64,000 bases of DNA from Neoaquamicrobium sediminum (GCF_013240295.1 NZ_JABETK010000001.1:1612001-1676000), one strand, 5' to 3'. Positions 10,738 to 20,477 are shown, numbered from the stretch's first letter. Notes: generated by a model from the letters alone, not told the origin. Numbers and translations are program-made.

Positions 10738-12230
10738 AGGATACCGAGCTCCGCATAGAGGTCGCGCACCGGCCGCAGCGCAGGATGCTCGATGGCGCGG
10801 GCGACATAAGAGCGGATTCGCGGCAGATGCCTCAGATAGCCGGGCTTGCCATCGCGGACATCGAGACGCACGAAAATGCCAAGGATCTTCGTGTTGCGCT
10901 GCGCGGCCGTGATGGCATAGGCCGCCTCGAAAGCCTGTCGGTCGAAGCCGCCCTGCGCCTGGCGCGCGGCGACATATGCCTCGACAATTGCGTTTTCCAG
11001 TTTCGCCGGGATCGTGACGCGTGCGTCCATGGCGAGCGATGCGACATCGTAGGCGGATGGGCCGATCATGGCATCCTGGAAGTCGATGAGCCCGATGCGA
11101 TCGGACCCCGAACGATTCTCCCGCCAGATGATGTTGGGCGAATGGACATCGCGGAGAAGGATGCTTTTCTCGCAGTGTTCGAGCGTGTCGAACACTGCGC
11201 CCCACGCCTGCGAGAAGGCCGCGCGTTCCGCATCCGTTGCCGGGCGGCCGGCAATATGGGGCAGATACCAGTCGACAAGCAGTTCGCTCTCGATCGAAAG
11301 GGCGTCGCGATCGAAGGGCGGGATCGTGTGGACTGTGCCTGGCGCAGCCTCGATCTGCGGCTGCCATTCGTGGCGATGTATGCCTGCCAGAAGTTCAGCC
11401 GAAGCAAGATAGCGCTCGCCTATCGGCTCGCCGTCGGCATCGAGAACACTCTCGCTGCCGAGATTCTCGATCAGCAACAGCCCCCGCTCGAAATCCGATA
11501 CGTAGACCTCCGGAGCGCAGAAGCCCTTGTCGCGCAGCGCCCGTGCGATGGCGACGAACGGGACCACCGATTCCGATATATGTGCGATCTGCGCATAGGG
11601 CTTGCCATCGCGGACGGCTGGACCCGACGGCGGACGCGGCGCGTTCATCAGGATGACCGGCGCGGCTTGCTTGAGAGATATGGTTTCGTATGCGCGCGCA
11701 GAAGCATCTCCAACCAGATAGGCACGGGCCGCACCCGCATATCCGGATCGATCGAGGAATGCGCGGATGGCCAGGGACCGGTCGAGCCGCGCCATGAAAT
11801 CGGCCGGACCGGTTATATGTGCGTGTCGACCGGATCCATGTTCGGACAGGGCCACCGTTACGGCGTCGCCGGGCAATCTTTCTTCCGCGCGTTCCGGCCA
11901 TTCGATCAACGCCACGCCATCGCGGACCGCCTCGTCGAAACCCAGCTCCTCGAATTCATCCGCGGCGGCCAGGCGATAGAGGTCGAAGTGATGGATCGGA
12001 AAACGCGCCTCATAGGCCTGCACGAGCGTGAAGGTCGGGCTAGGAACCTCCAGATCCGGCTCCCCGTGAAGGCCGCGGATGATTGCGCGTGCGAGCGTCG
12101 TCTTGCCCATCCCCAGATCGCCGTGAAGCGCCAGCACGTCGCCGGGGCGCAGCACCGCAGCCAGGTCTTCGCCAAGGATGGACGAGGCGGTCTCGTCTGG
12201 CAGATCCAGTTCGATCGAGCGCTCGACCAT
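10734..12230 (-). CDS. tsaE: TsaE ATPase fused to an AmgK-like sugar/aminoglycoside phosphotransferase
   Basis: The 498-residue protein has two domains. Residues 1 to about 155 are TsaE, the ATPase of the TsaBDE complex that makes t6A37 in tRNA, with Walker A GDLGMGKTTLARA, then VPSPTFTLVQ, FDLYRL and LIEWPE. Residues from about 165 to 498 are an APH-fold kinase, with LRDVHSPNIIW as the catalytic loop (Asp and Asn) and LIDFQDAMIGP as the metal-binding motif, typical of MurNAc/GlcNAc-1-kinase AmgK. The overlapping downstream gene encodes the matching nucleotidyltransferase. The gene starts 5 bases after the divL-type kinase. Such fusions occur in other rhizobial genomes. Confidence 0.9.
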   Translation of the reverse strand: MVERSIELDLPDETASSILGEDLAAVLRPGDVLALHGDLGMGKTTLARAIIRGLHGEPDLEVPSPTFTLVQAYEARFPIHHFDLYRLAAADEFEELGFDEAVRDGVALIEWPERAEERLPGDAVTVALSEHGSGRHAHITGPADFMARLDRSLAIRAFLDRSGYAGAARAYLVGDASARAYETISLKQAAPVILMNAPRPPSGPAVRDGKPYAQIAHISESVVPFVAIARALRDKGFCAPEVYVSDFERGLLLIENLGSESVLDADGEPIGERYLASAELLAGIHRHEWQPQIEAAPGTVHTIPPFDRDALSIESELLVDWYLPHIAGRPATDAERAAFSQAWGAVFDTLEHCEKSILLRDVHSPNIIWRENRSGSDRIGLIDFQDAMIGPSAYDVASLAMDARVTIPAKLENAIVEAYVAARQAQGGFDRQAFEAAYAITAAQRNTKILGIFVRLDVRDGKPGYLRHLPRIRSYVARAIEHPALRPVRDLYAELGIL

Positions 12231-12235
12231 GAACG

Positions 12236-14776
12236 CTATTCCGCCGCCTCCCGGAATCCTTCCGGCGCCATGGGGAAGCGGCAGATGACCGTTGTGCCGC
12301 GGCCTTCACCGGTATCGATCTCGATCGAACCATCGTGCAGCTCGACAAAGCTCTTGACGATCGACAGGCCGAGTCCGGCGCCGCGCTCGCGACCGCCATT
12401 GGCATGCGGCTCGAACCGACGGAAGATTCCGTCGAGCACATCGGGCGGGATGCCCGGCCCGTCGTCATGAACCCTGAAAGCGACGCCCGCCGGATCGCGC
12501 ATGCAGGTCAGCTGTATCGTCGATCCTTCCGGCGCATAATTGGCAGCGTTGCTGAGCAGATTGAACAGAATTTGCCGGAGGCGGTTTTCATCTGCGTGAA
12601 ATGAGGCCGGGGCCTGCTCCAGCTCGATGTCCAGTGCAATGGAATGTTCGCGCAGCCGCTCGGCCACGAGATCTGCTGCGGAGCGCACCGTACGCTCGAT
12701 GACAACCTCGCTGATCTCCAGCTCCATGATGCCGGCATCGATGGTGGCCAGGTCGAGGATATCGTCCACGATTGTCTCCAGTTCGAAAGACGAGGAGGCA
12801 ATGTGGTCGACATAGTCGCGCTGGCGCGGATTGAGCGGCCCGGCCGTCTCCTGAGCCAGCAATTCGGTGAACCCGCTGATGCTCGTCAGCGGCGAACGCA
12901 ACTCGTAGGAGACGTGGCGGACGAAATCGTTCTTGAGCTGGTCGGCCCGCTCGAGCGCCTCGTTCTTGTCCTTGAGCATGCGCTCGACGTTCACACTGTC
13001 TGTCACATCGATGAACGTCGTCATCACCTGCCCGTTCGGCAGGTGGATAACCGCAAAGCGGAGTACGTTGCCATCATTGAGCTCGACCTGGCCGTGGCGG
13101 TCCTGACGGTCCTCGTCGAAGCCGGTCACTGCGGCGGCGAGTTCGCTCCAGGGGCTCGCCTTGGCGAGCGTCTGGCAAGCAGCGCGGATCACGGAGATAT
13201 GCGTGCCGGCCTTCACCAGCCCCTCGGGCATGCCCCAAAGGTTCGCGAAAGCCGGATTGGAGAGCCGCACGCGCCCATCCGGGCCGAACACGGCGACGCC
13301 CTCCGCGAGATTGTCGAGCGTGACGCCCTGGACCCGCACGATCGTGTTGTAGCGGCTTTCCAGATTGATCTTCTCGGTGAGGTTCTCGAACACCCAGGTC
13401 ACGCCGCCATTGGGCTGCGGGTTGGCGACGACACGCAGGGTACGGCCATCGGGCAGGTGCCACAGATGCTCCTGCGGCTCCACGGCGCGATAGGCCCCCA
13501 GCAGGTTCTCCTTCCAGCGGCGCCATTCGGGCTGTTCGGCAAGCTTGCCGTCGCTGCGCAACCTGTCGAGCAGCAACGTGTTGTCGGGCCGGCTTTCCAG
13601 GAAGGACAGATCGAGCTCCCAGAGCTTCTGGAAGGCCTGGTTGAAGAAGCGCAGCTTCTGGTCCGTATCGAATATCGCGACCGCCGTGTTGAGCTGGTCA
13701 AGCGTATCGGCATGGCTGCGGACCGTACGCTCGTGCTCCTCGCGGATCGTTTCGACATCGCTGACATCGCAAGCCAGCCCTGCGGAACCCTCGCCGTCGA
13801 CCACGTCCGTAACCGTGAAGATGCGCCGATCGCCGCCGATCACGGTCGACAGGCGTTGCGCGAAGACGGGCGACGAAAGGTGATCGCGCGCGATCTGCTC
13901 GCGTGCGCTGGTTCCAAGGAATTCGCGGCTTTCGTTTATGGCTGCCGCAGCGTTTGCTGCTTCCACCGCCTGCGCATAGGCCGCATTCACCCATTGCAGC
14001 CTGCCGTCGCCACCGCGTAGCCAGGCGGGCATCGCGAGCGCATCCAGAAGCTTCAGGACCGTTTCGTGCTCGCCGCGCAGTTGCTGATGCTCGATACGCA
14101 ATTCCGCATGTTCGCGCCGTGCATCGGAAAGTGTGAGAAAACGCACCGCGACATGGTTGGCGGCGATGCGTCCCTGTACCTCGAGGAAAGCCCTCTTGTT
14201 GGTCTCGACGACGAGATCGAAGGTCTGCTTTTCTTCCCGCAAGGAGGAAATTGCGCGCTCAAGACGGGCGGCGCTGCGCGGGGCAAGCCATTTGCCAAAC
14301 GCCAGAAACGTGGCCCGATCCTCCGGCGCATCAGCGCGGGAGAGTGAGCCAACGAGCTCCGGTTTCCGTTCGTCGCCGAACCAGACGAGGATGCGCTGAT
14401 CCTTCAGGTTCAGCAAGGCCTCTGCGCGCTGGAGCGCATTGCCGGTCTCGGCCACACGTTCGCGAAGGCTCACATTCTCGCTGGCCGTGCGGGCCCGTTC
14501 GCGTATCAGCAGGATCGCCGACAGGATGGCCGCTCCGGTAATACCCGCGAACAGCGCAAGCTGGACGACGTCCATGGTGCTGACTGGTATCTTGGTTGCG
14601 AGCTGGATCGCGTTTTCCTGCGCGAGCGCCGAGGACGACCAAACAGTGCCCAGAAGCGCCGACAGGCGAACGGCAACCAGCTTCCGTCGTTTCACACGCA
14701 ATCCCGGACCGACGCTGGAATCGCTCCGGTCGCCGGTGCCGGATTTCTCCGCATCCAGTCGCTGCCCGCCTGGCAT
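12236..14776 (-). CDS. divL: DivL-type PAS sensor pseudo-histidine kinase (Tyr at the phosphoacceptor position)
   Basis: 846 residues. A hydrophobic N-terminal stretch (about 38-50) and one transmembrane segment (68-92) precede PAS-like sensor domains, a HisKA-like helix and a HATPase with NLLSNAANY, DDGPGIPP and RGAGLGLSIVKS. The H-box reads RHVSYELRSPL: the usual phosphorylated His is Tyr at residue 624, the hallmark of Caulobacter DivL, which steers the CckA-CtrA phosphorelay and binds DivK. Immediate neighbourhood with tsaE also fits divL. The ATG at 14776 is preferred, since GGAGAGGA lies upstream; an in-frame ATG at 14923 would add 49 basic residues. Role in CtrA control is inferred from the family. 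Confidence 0.85.
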   Translation of the reverse strand: MPGGQRLDAEKSGTGDRSDSSVGPGLRVKRRKLVAVRLSALLGTVWSSSALAQENAIQLATKIPVSTMDVVQLALFAGITGAAILSAILLIRERARTASENVSLRERVAETGNALQRAEALLNLKDQRILVWFGDERKPELVGSLSRADAPEDRATFLAFGKWLAPRSAARLERAISSLREEKQTFDLVVETNKRAFLEVQGRIAANHVAVRFLTLSDARREHAELRIEHQQLRGEHETVLKLLDALAMPAWLRGGDGRLQWVNAAYAQAVEAANAAAAINESREFLGTSAREQIARDHLSSPVFAQRLSTVIGGDRRIFTVTDVVDGEGSAGLACDVSDVETIREEHERTVRSHADTLDQLNTAVAIFDTDQKLRFFNQAFQKLWELDLSFLESRPDNTLLLDRLRSDGKLAEQPEWRRWKENLLGAYRAVEPQEHLWHLPDGRTLRVVANPQPNGGVTWVFENLTEKINLESRYNTIVRVQGVTLDNLAEGVAVFGPDGRVRLSNPAFANLWGMPEGLVKAGTHISVIRAACQTLAKASPWSELAAAVTGFDEDRQDRHGQVELNDGNVLRFAVIHLPNGQVMTTFIDVTDSVNVERMLKDKNEALERADQLKNDFVRHVSYELRSPLTSISGFTELLAQETAGPLNPRQRDYVDHIASSSFELETIVDDILDLATIDAGIMELEISEVVIERTVRSAADLVAERLREHSIALDIELEQAPASFHADENRLRQILFNLLSNAANYAPEGSTIQLTCMRDPAGVAFRVHDDGPGIPPDVLDGIFRRFEPHANGGRERGAGLGLSIVKSFVELHDGSIEIDTGEGRGTTVICRFPMAPEGFREAAE

Positions 14777-14985
14777 CTTCAAATGTCCTCTCCGCCGCAC
14801 GAGCGCCAGATTCGCCAAGAATGGACGCACCCTTTTCGGTTTCCCCTCACCATAAACGGACGCGTCACGAATCACATCACTGTACCGTGTGACCGAATCG
14901 CCGTGAAGGCGAACGGCGCGCAAAAAAGACCGAGCGACAAAGTCAATCGCCCGGCCTCAATATATTGTGGTGAATGGTTAATAAA

Positions 14986-16383
14986 TCAGTAGCGGTAGTG
15001 TTCGGGCTTGTACGGGCCCTGCTGCGTCACACCGATATAAGCGGCCTGTTCGCTGGACAGCTCGGTGAGCTTTGCACCGACCTTGTCCAGATGCAGCCGG
15101 GCGACCTTCTCGTCGAGGTGCTTTGGCAGCACATAGACCTCGTTCTTGTACTGCTCGCCCTTGGTCCAGAGTTCGATCTGCGCCAACACCTGGTTGGTGA
15201 AGGACGCCGACATCACGAAGCTCGGATGGCCGGTGGCGTTGCCGAGATTGAGCAGTCGGCCTTCCGACAGCAGGATGATGCGGTTGCCGCCCGGAAACTC
15301 GACCAGGTCGACCTGCGGCTTGACGTTGGTCCACTTGAGATTACGCAGCGCCTCGACCTGAATCTCGTTGTCGAAGTGGCCGATGTTGCCGACGATCGCC
15401 ATGTCCTTCATCTTGCGCATATGGTCGATGGTGATGACGTCCTTGTTGCCGGTCGTCGTGATCACGATGTCGGCGCTCGCGGCGGCGTCGTCCAGCGTGA
15501 CGACCTCGTAGCCGTCCATCGCAGCCTGCAGGGCGCAGATCGGATCGACCTCGGTGACCTTGACGCGTGCGCCTGCGCCGCGCAGCGAGGCGGATGAGCC
15601 CTTGCCGACATCACCGTACCCACAGACGACCGCGACCTTGCCGGCCATCATCGTGTCGGTCGCGCGGCGAATGCCGTCGACCAGCGATTCCTTGCAGCCG
15701 TACTTGTTGTCGAACTTGGACTTCGTGACCGAGTCGTTGACGTTGATGGCCGGGAACGGAAGCAGCCCCTTCTTCTGGAGCTGATAAAGGCGGTTGACGC
15801 CGGTGGTCGTCTCTTCGGTGACGCCCTTGATCGCCTGACGCTGCTTGGTGAAGAAGCCGGGCGTCGCTTCCATGCGCTTCCTGATCTGCGCGAAGAGGAT
15901 TTCCTCCTCCTCGTTGCCCGGCTTGGAAAGCACATCCTCGCCTGCTTCCGCGCGGGCGCCGATCAGGATGTACATGGTGGCATCGCCGCCATCGTCGAGG
16001 ATCATGTTGGAGAGGCCGCCATCGGCCCACTGGAAGATGCGGTCGGTATATTCCCAATACTGGGTCAGGGTCTCACCCTTGACCGCGAAGACCGGGGTGC
16101 CGGCGGCGGCAATGGCGGCGGCGGCGTGGTCCTGCGTCGAGAAGATGTTGCACGAGGCCCAGCGCACTTCGGCGCCGAGCGCCTGCAGCGTCTCGATCAG
16201 CACGGCGGTCTGGATGGTCATGTGGAGGGAGCCGGTGATGCGCGCGCCCTTGAGCGGCTGGCTTTCGCCGAACTCCTCCCGGCTGGCCATCAGGCCGGGC
16301 ATTTCCGTTTCAGCGATCTCGATCTCCTTGCGGCCCCAGTCCGCAAGTGAAATGTCGGCGACGATATAATCCTGCGCGCTCAT
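14986..16383 (-). CDS. ahcY: Adenosylhomocysteinase
   Basis: Hydrolyses S-adenosylhomocysteine to adenosine and homocysteine, relieving product inhibition of methyltransferases. 465 residues, with NAD-binding [16 protein letters not shown], catalytic-domain signatures [17 protein letters not shown] and [15 protein letters not shown], and the C-terminal KPEHYRY typical of the family. The ATG at 16383 (MSAQDYIV) is chosen because the upstream extension is unconserved. A perfect 7-2-7 palindrome lies about 106 bases before the start and may be an operator. 143 bases separate it from the HPr gene, so it probably has its own promoter. Confidence 0.97.
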   Translation of the reverse strand: MSAQDYIVADISLADWGRKEIEIAETEMPGLMASREEFGESQPLKGARITGSLHMTIQTAVLIETLQALGAEVRWASCNIFSTQDHAAAAIAAAGTPVFAVKGETLTQYWEYTDRIFQWADGGLSNMILDDGGDATMYILIGARAEAGEDVLSKPGNEEEEILFAQIRKRMEATPGFFTKQRQAIKGVTEETTTGVNRLYQLQKKGLLPFPAINVNDSVTKSKFDNKYGCKESLVDGIRRATDTMMAGKVAVVCGYGDVGKGSSASLRGAGARVKVTEVDPICALQAAMDGYEVVTLDDAAASADIVITTTGNKDVITIDHMRKMKDMAIVGNIGHFDNEIQVEALRNLKWTNVKPQVDLVEFPGGNRIILLSEGRLLNLGNATGHPSFVMSASFTNQVLAQIELWTKGEQYKNEVYVLPKHLDEKVARLHLDKVGAKLTELSSEQAAYIGVTQQGPYKPEHYRY

Positions 16384-16488
16384 GGCGTTCACTCCAAATC
16401 CGGTGAAATCAGCGCGCTCGGGCGTGTATACAGGGCGCGCAAGTCTGGCCCGCCGAGTAGCAGAAAACCGCATTTGCGGCAATAGGAC

Positions 16489-16504
16489 ATAAAGAAATCT
16501 TTAT
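16489..16504. promoter_or_regulatory. Palindromic operator candidate upstream of ahcY
   Basis: ataaaga and tctttat form a perfect 7-bp inverted repeat around a 2-base centre. It is AT-rich, unlike its surroundings, and lies about 106 bases before the ahcY start. ArsR-family SahR repressors control methionine-cycle genes including ahcY in Proteobacteria through palindromes of this size. Assignment to SahR is inference. Confidence 0.5.
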
Positions 16505-16526
16505 CCGTGCATGTGAAGCGCTGGCG

Positions 16527-16805
16527 TCAGCACTCCTCGCCGAAACGGGAGGCGACCAGATCGGCAAGCGCGTCCATCAGCTCCGCGGCCTGGGGCCCGC
16601 TTGCACTGACGCTGATGGTGCAACCAGGGCTTGCGGCCAGCATCATCAACCCCATGATGGACGTGCCGCCCACCTTCACGCCATCCTTTTCGACCGCCAC
16701 TGCCGCGTCGTAGCCGCTGACAAGCTGGACGAAACGGGCGGAGGCGCGCGCATGCAGCCCGCGCTTGTTGACGATCGTGAGGTCCCTGCTGATTACGCCG
16801 GTCAT
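16527..16805 (-). CDS. HPr family phosphocarrier protein
   Basis: Small cytosolic phosphocarrier of 92 residues. The phosphorylated His lies in RGLHARASA (His18), and the regulatory Ser of the HPr kinase site lies in GGTSIMGLMML (Ser49). Both sites are intact, so the protein can relay phosphate to the EIIA encoded just upstream and be marked by HprK. The start overlaps the EIIA stop as ATGA. No sugar permease genes are nearby, which points to a regulatory PTS rather than a transport system. Confidence 0.95.
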   Translation of the reverse strand: MTGVISRDLTIVNKRGLHARASARFVQLVSGYDAAVAVEKDGVKVGGTSIMGLMMLAASPGCTISVSASGPQAAELMDALADLVASRFGEEC

Positions 16806-17203
16806 TTACCGCTCAAGAGCTGGCTCGCGACATTGATGTATTTACGGCCTGCCATCTGGCCTTCCTGAAGAGCTGTCGCCATATCGTCACCGGCCCGCAC
16901 GCTGGTCAGCTTGATCAGCATCGGCAGGTTCACGCCGGCGATCACCTCGACCTTGCCGGAGCTCATCACGGATATGGCGAGATTGGAGGGCGTGCCGCCG
17001 AACATATCGGTCAATATGATCACACCTGTCCCGGTGTCCGCGCGCGCGACGGCATCTACAATGTCGGTGCGACGCTGCTCCATATCATCGTCAGCGCCGA
17101 TCGAGACGGTCTCGAAGTTTTTCTGCGGGCCCACCACGTGTTCGACCGCGTGACGAAATTCCTCGGCCAGGCGGCCATGCGTGACGAGTACGAGACCGAT
17201 CAT
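16802..17203 (-). CDS. PTS EIIA component, mannose family (ManX/EIIA-Man type)
   Basis: 133-residue EIIA-Man domain protein. The phospho-acceptor His9 sits in LVLVTHGRLAEEF, and the later segment ILTDMFGGTPSN is diagnostic of the family. In alphaproteobacteria this stand-alone EIIA belongs to a PTS used for regulation together with HPr and HprK. It sits between hprK and the HPr gene on the same strand, and its stop overlaps the HPr start. A 320-base gap to hprK suggests an additional promoter. Confidence 0.93.
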   Translation of the reverse strand: MIGLVLVTHGRLAEEFRHAVEHVVGPQKNFETVSIGADDDMEQRRTDIVDAVARADTGTGVIILTDMFGGTPSNLAISVMSSGKVEVIAGVNLPMLIKLTSVRAGDDMATALQEGQMAGRKYINVASQLLSGK

Positions 17204-17425
17204 GCCGGCAACCAGCCCCGGCAGATGCGGGAACGTTGAACAGGCGATGATCGTTTCGAGGAGTCCTCGCCGGGCCTACAATAGCCACCGGCATCGTCAG
17301 AATTGATCAACAATCACTCCCGTCACACGCGCTTGCGCTGCCATTCGTGACCCGCGCAATCCGACTTTGCCCCAAACCCCTGCTTCCGGATAACGCGGCG
17401 CGCGGAGCCAGACGGCAAGGTGCGC

Positions 17426-17454
17426 TATCTTGTCAGCGGTTTAACCTTTGACAA
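17426..17454 (-). promoter_or_regulatory. Candidate promoter in the 320-base hprK-EIIA gap
   Basis: On the minus strand TTGTCA (17449-17454) and AAGATA (17426-17431) are 17 bases apart, close to a housekeeping sigma promoter. It would drive the EIIA-HPr genes with a leader of about 220 bases. The rest of 17204-17523 holds no ORF with coding character and no clear hairpin terminator. Confidence 0.35.
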
Positions 17455-17523
17455 GCCCAAATTTGCACCAAACAAGGCCAAATTGCCGCAGTTTTGCGCA
17501 AAGTCTGGCAACAAACGGACCAG

Positions 17524-17967
17524 CTACCCCGGCTCGCCGGCTAACCAGGCGAGAATGGCCGGGACGTTCGCCTCGACATTACGTTCCGGCAGCGCGAGGC
17601 ACGGCAGACAAACGCCGAGCACCGTTTCGGACATCGCTTCGCGATGGCGCGGCGCGGCGGCGGGTTCGACAAGTGCCACCATTCGGTCCATCACCGCCCG
17701 CTTCTCGGACGCAGCCCGCGCCGGCCCATACCCGCGCAACTCGATCAGGCCGGCGATCATATCGGGCGCTTCGGCAACAAGACGTACCCCCAACCTCTCC
17801 ACCCAGATCTGATCGTCCGAAACCAGCACCGCGAAGTCTCCGCGGGCGTGCAGGGTCTCAACAAGACGGGCAGCCAGTAGCGATTTCCCGGCGCCCGAGC
17901 GCCCGGTAATCAGGAGTCCGCTTTCGCCGGCCACGAGTGCGGTCGCGTGAAGATTGGTCCGGCCCAT
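17524..17967 (-). CDS. hprK: HPr kinase/phosphorylase, short alphaproteobacterial form
   Basis: 147 residues covering only the C-terminal kinase domain of HprK; the N-terminal half found in Firmicutes enzymes (about 310 residues) is absent. Walker A GRSGAGKS spans residues 22-29, VSDDQIWVER follows, and LIELRGYG is the HprK signature region. It phosphorylates the regulatory serine of HPr. The start ATG overlaps the chvG stop by one base (TGATG), so it is co-translated with the ChvG sensor kinase. Confidence 0.93.
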   Translation of the reverse strand: MGRTNLHATALVAGESGLLITGRSGAGKSLLAARLVETLHARGDFAVLVSDDQIWVERLGVRLVAEAPDMIAGLIELRGYGPARAASEKRAVMDRMVALVEPAAAPRHREAMSETVLGVCLPCLALPERNVEANVPAILAWLAGEPG

Positions 17968-19747
17968 CAGGCTTCGGCGGGCAAGGTGACGATGAAGCGC
18001 GCACCCTGGTACTGACCTGGCTTGGCGCCTGGAATATTCTCGGCGGTGAGGCGGCCGCCGTGCGCTTCGACGATCTGACGGCTGATTGACAGGCCCAGTC
18101 CCGAATTCTGGCCGAACGCCTCGCTCGAGGGACGATCGGTGTAGAACCTCTCGAAGATCCGCTCGATATCGTCGACGGTAATACCGGGGCCGTTGTCCTC
18201 GACAGTGACGACCACGTGCCGCGTCGTGCGCGACAGCGTGATGATGATGCGTCCATCGTCTTCCGGCACGAAGGAGCGCGCGTTTTCGATCAGGTTCGTG
18301 AGCACCTGGCCAAGCCGCAGATCGTGACCTGCGACAAAGAAATCGCGCGCCGGCTGATCCTTCTTGGCGGTGCGAACCTCGATCGCCACGTTCTTCTTCT
18401 CACGGCGTGCCTCGCGAGAGGCCTCAGCGATTTCGGTAATCAGTTTCAGCAGGTCGACACGACGACCATCCTCGCGGGCGAGCTCAGCATCGAGACGCGA
18501 TGCATCCGAGATGTCGGTGATGAGCCTGTCGAGGCGGCGAACATCGTGCTGGATCACCTCAAGAAGGCGCGCCCGCGACTCCTCCGTCTTGGCCAGTGGC
18601 AGGGTTTCGACCGCGCTGCGCAGCGATGTAAGCGGGTTCTTCAGCTCATGGCTGACATCGGCGGCAAAACTCTCGATCGCCTCGATGCGCGCATAGAGCG
18701 CGTTCGTCATGTCCCTCAGCGCCACGGACAGATTGCCGATTTCATCCTGCCTGTCGGAAAAGTCGGGTATCTCCTCACGGTTCTTCACGCCGCGCCTCAC
18801 CCTGACGGCGGCTGCCGCCAGGCGGCGCAGCGGATTTGCGATCGTGGAAGCCAGCAACATGGAAAGGATGGCGTTGACCAGCGCAGCCACGCCGAAAACC
18901 CTGAGGATGGCGCGCTGCTCGGCGGCCACGATCTTGTCGATGTCCCCACCCTGGGTCGACAGCATCAACACGCCGAGCACGGCCCGGAAGCGCTGGACCG
19001 GCACGGCGACGGAAACGATCTGCTCCCCTGATCGCTGCGGCGCACGATGAAGGACGGACTGCCCTGTAGGGCCTGCATGACTTCGGGATAGGCTGTGCCG
19101 CTGCCGCCAGGCTGTTCGTGGTAAAGTGGCAGGTCGGAGCGCCGGAAGAGGCTGAGCAGAAGCTTTTCGGCCCGCTCCAGCAGGCCCGGCTTTTCTTCCT
19201 CAACGGGCGGAAGGCCGTAACGCAGGATCTGGCCGCGTGAATAGAGCGCGCGGGAATCGAGCAGCAGATTGGCGTCGCGGTCGAAAATGCGCGCCCGCGT
19301 CAGCGTCGGCGAAATCAGGCGACGCAGGACCGGCGCGACCCGTTCCGGGTTGATGGGGAAGTGCAGGCTGTCCAGTTGCCCCGATCCCGGCGGCAGGCTT
19401 TCTCCCGCTTGAAGCTCTAGGAGTTTCTCGGGATCGATGGTGATCGAATCGGTCTCGACCGTCGCCGACGCGGCAATCGCGCTGGCGATGATCTCGCCCT
19501 GGATCATCAGGCTTTCGATCCGCGCCTGAACGAGCCCGTCGCGAAACTGGTTGATGTAGAGAATGCCGACAACCATGACCCCGAGCGCGGCCAGGTTCAG
19601 AACGAGGATACGGCGCGTCAGGCTCGAGAAGACATAATGGCCCAGCACCCGCCTGACCGGCACCAGAACGTGCCGGCTCAAGGGCCTGGACCCGCGCTTC
19701 ACCTCGGACTTTGTCCCGGTGACGCCTTTTTCGATGTCTGCCGCCAT
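17967..19747 (-). CDS. chvG: Sensor histidine kinase ChvG/ExoS (one frame break as assembled)
   Basis: Inner-membrane sensor of the ChvG/ChvI (BvrS/BvrR) system, which controls envelope, exopolysaccharide and acid-response genes. A transmembrane segment near residues 48-66 (ILVLNLAALGVMVVGILYI) starts a periplasmic sensor region. A second membrane segment, HAMP, HisKA with FAADVSHELKNPLTSL (His about 366) and a HATPase with EDNGPGI and NSGLGLSISRQIVEAHGG follow. The frame is lost near 19027, where one base is missing in a G run (SDQG to SRSF instead of EQIVSVAV). Corrected length is 593 residues. It follows chvI by 29 bases. Confidence 0.9.
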
Positions 19748-19776
19748 TCAGCCCTGCAGTAGTCGCCTCGCGGGCG

Positions 19777-20477
19777 TCATGCCTCGCGGAAGCGGTAGCC
19801 TACCCCATAAAGCGTCTCGATCATGTCGAAATCGTCGTCGACGGCCTTGAACTTCTTGCGCAGCCGCTTGATGTGGCTGTCGATGGTGCGGTCGTCGACA
19901 TAGACCTGCTCGTCGTAAGCAGAATCCATAAGCGCATCGCGGCTCTTGACCACGCCGGGGCGCTGCGCCAGCGAATGCAGGATAAGGAATTCTGTGACCG
20001 TCAGCGTAACCGGTTCGCCCCGCCACGTGCAGGTGTGACGCTCCTGGTCCATGACAAGCTGGCCGCGCTCCAGCGAGCGCGCCTGCTGGCCGGGGTCTTG
20101 ACGCCTGCCTCGCGAGCGTTGGCACGGCGCAGCACGGCACGGACACGCTCGACGAGCAGCCTTTGCGAGAACGGTTTGCGGATAAAATCGTCGGCGCCCA
20201 TCTTCAGCCCGAAGAGCTCGTCGATCTCGTCATCCTTGGAAGTGAGAAAGATGACCGGCATGTCGCTCTTCTGGCGCAAGCGCCGCAGCAACTCCATGCC
20301 GTCCATGCGGGGCATCTTGATATCGAAGATGGCGAGATTGGGCGGGCGCGCGGAAAGACCCTCAAGCGCGGAGGCGCCGTCGGTATAGGTCTCGACGCGA
20401 TAGCCTTCGGACTCCAACGCGATCGAAACTGACGTCAGGATGTTCCGGTCGTCATCGACAAGCGCGATAGTTGCCAT
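19777..20477 (-). CDS. chvI: Response regulator ChvI (one frame break as assembled)
   Basis: OmpR-type regulator partnered with ChvG. Receiver residues DDD (8-10), Asp52 in [10 protein letters not shown], Thr79 and Lys101 are all present. The winged-helix DNA-binding domain contains [17 protein letters not shown] and [15 protein letters not shown]. The frame is lost near 20093, where one C is missing in an ACCCC run (VKTP to ASRRAR instead of [11 protein letters not shown]). Corrected length is 233 residues. The ATG at 20477 ([10 protein letters not shown]) is supported by the family opening. It is divergent from pckA with AT-rich repeats between them. Confidence 0.92.

Noticed and set aside
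10785..12470. A 561-codon open frame on the plus strand
   Set aside because: It lies wholly opposite the TsaE-AmgK gene and the end of divL, has no recognisable motif, and its composition is what the high-GC third positions of the real genes produce.
12644..14020. A 458-codon open frame on the plus strand opposite divL
   Set aside because: Antisense to a clear PAS/kinase gene; no domain and no ribosome-binding site.
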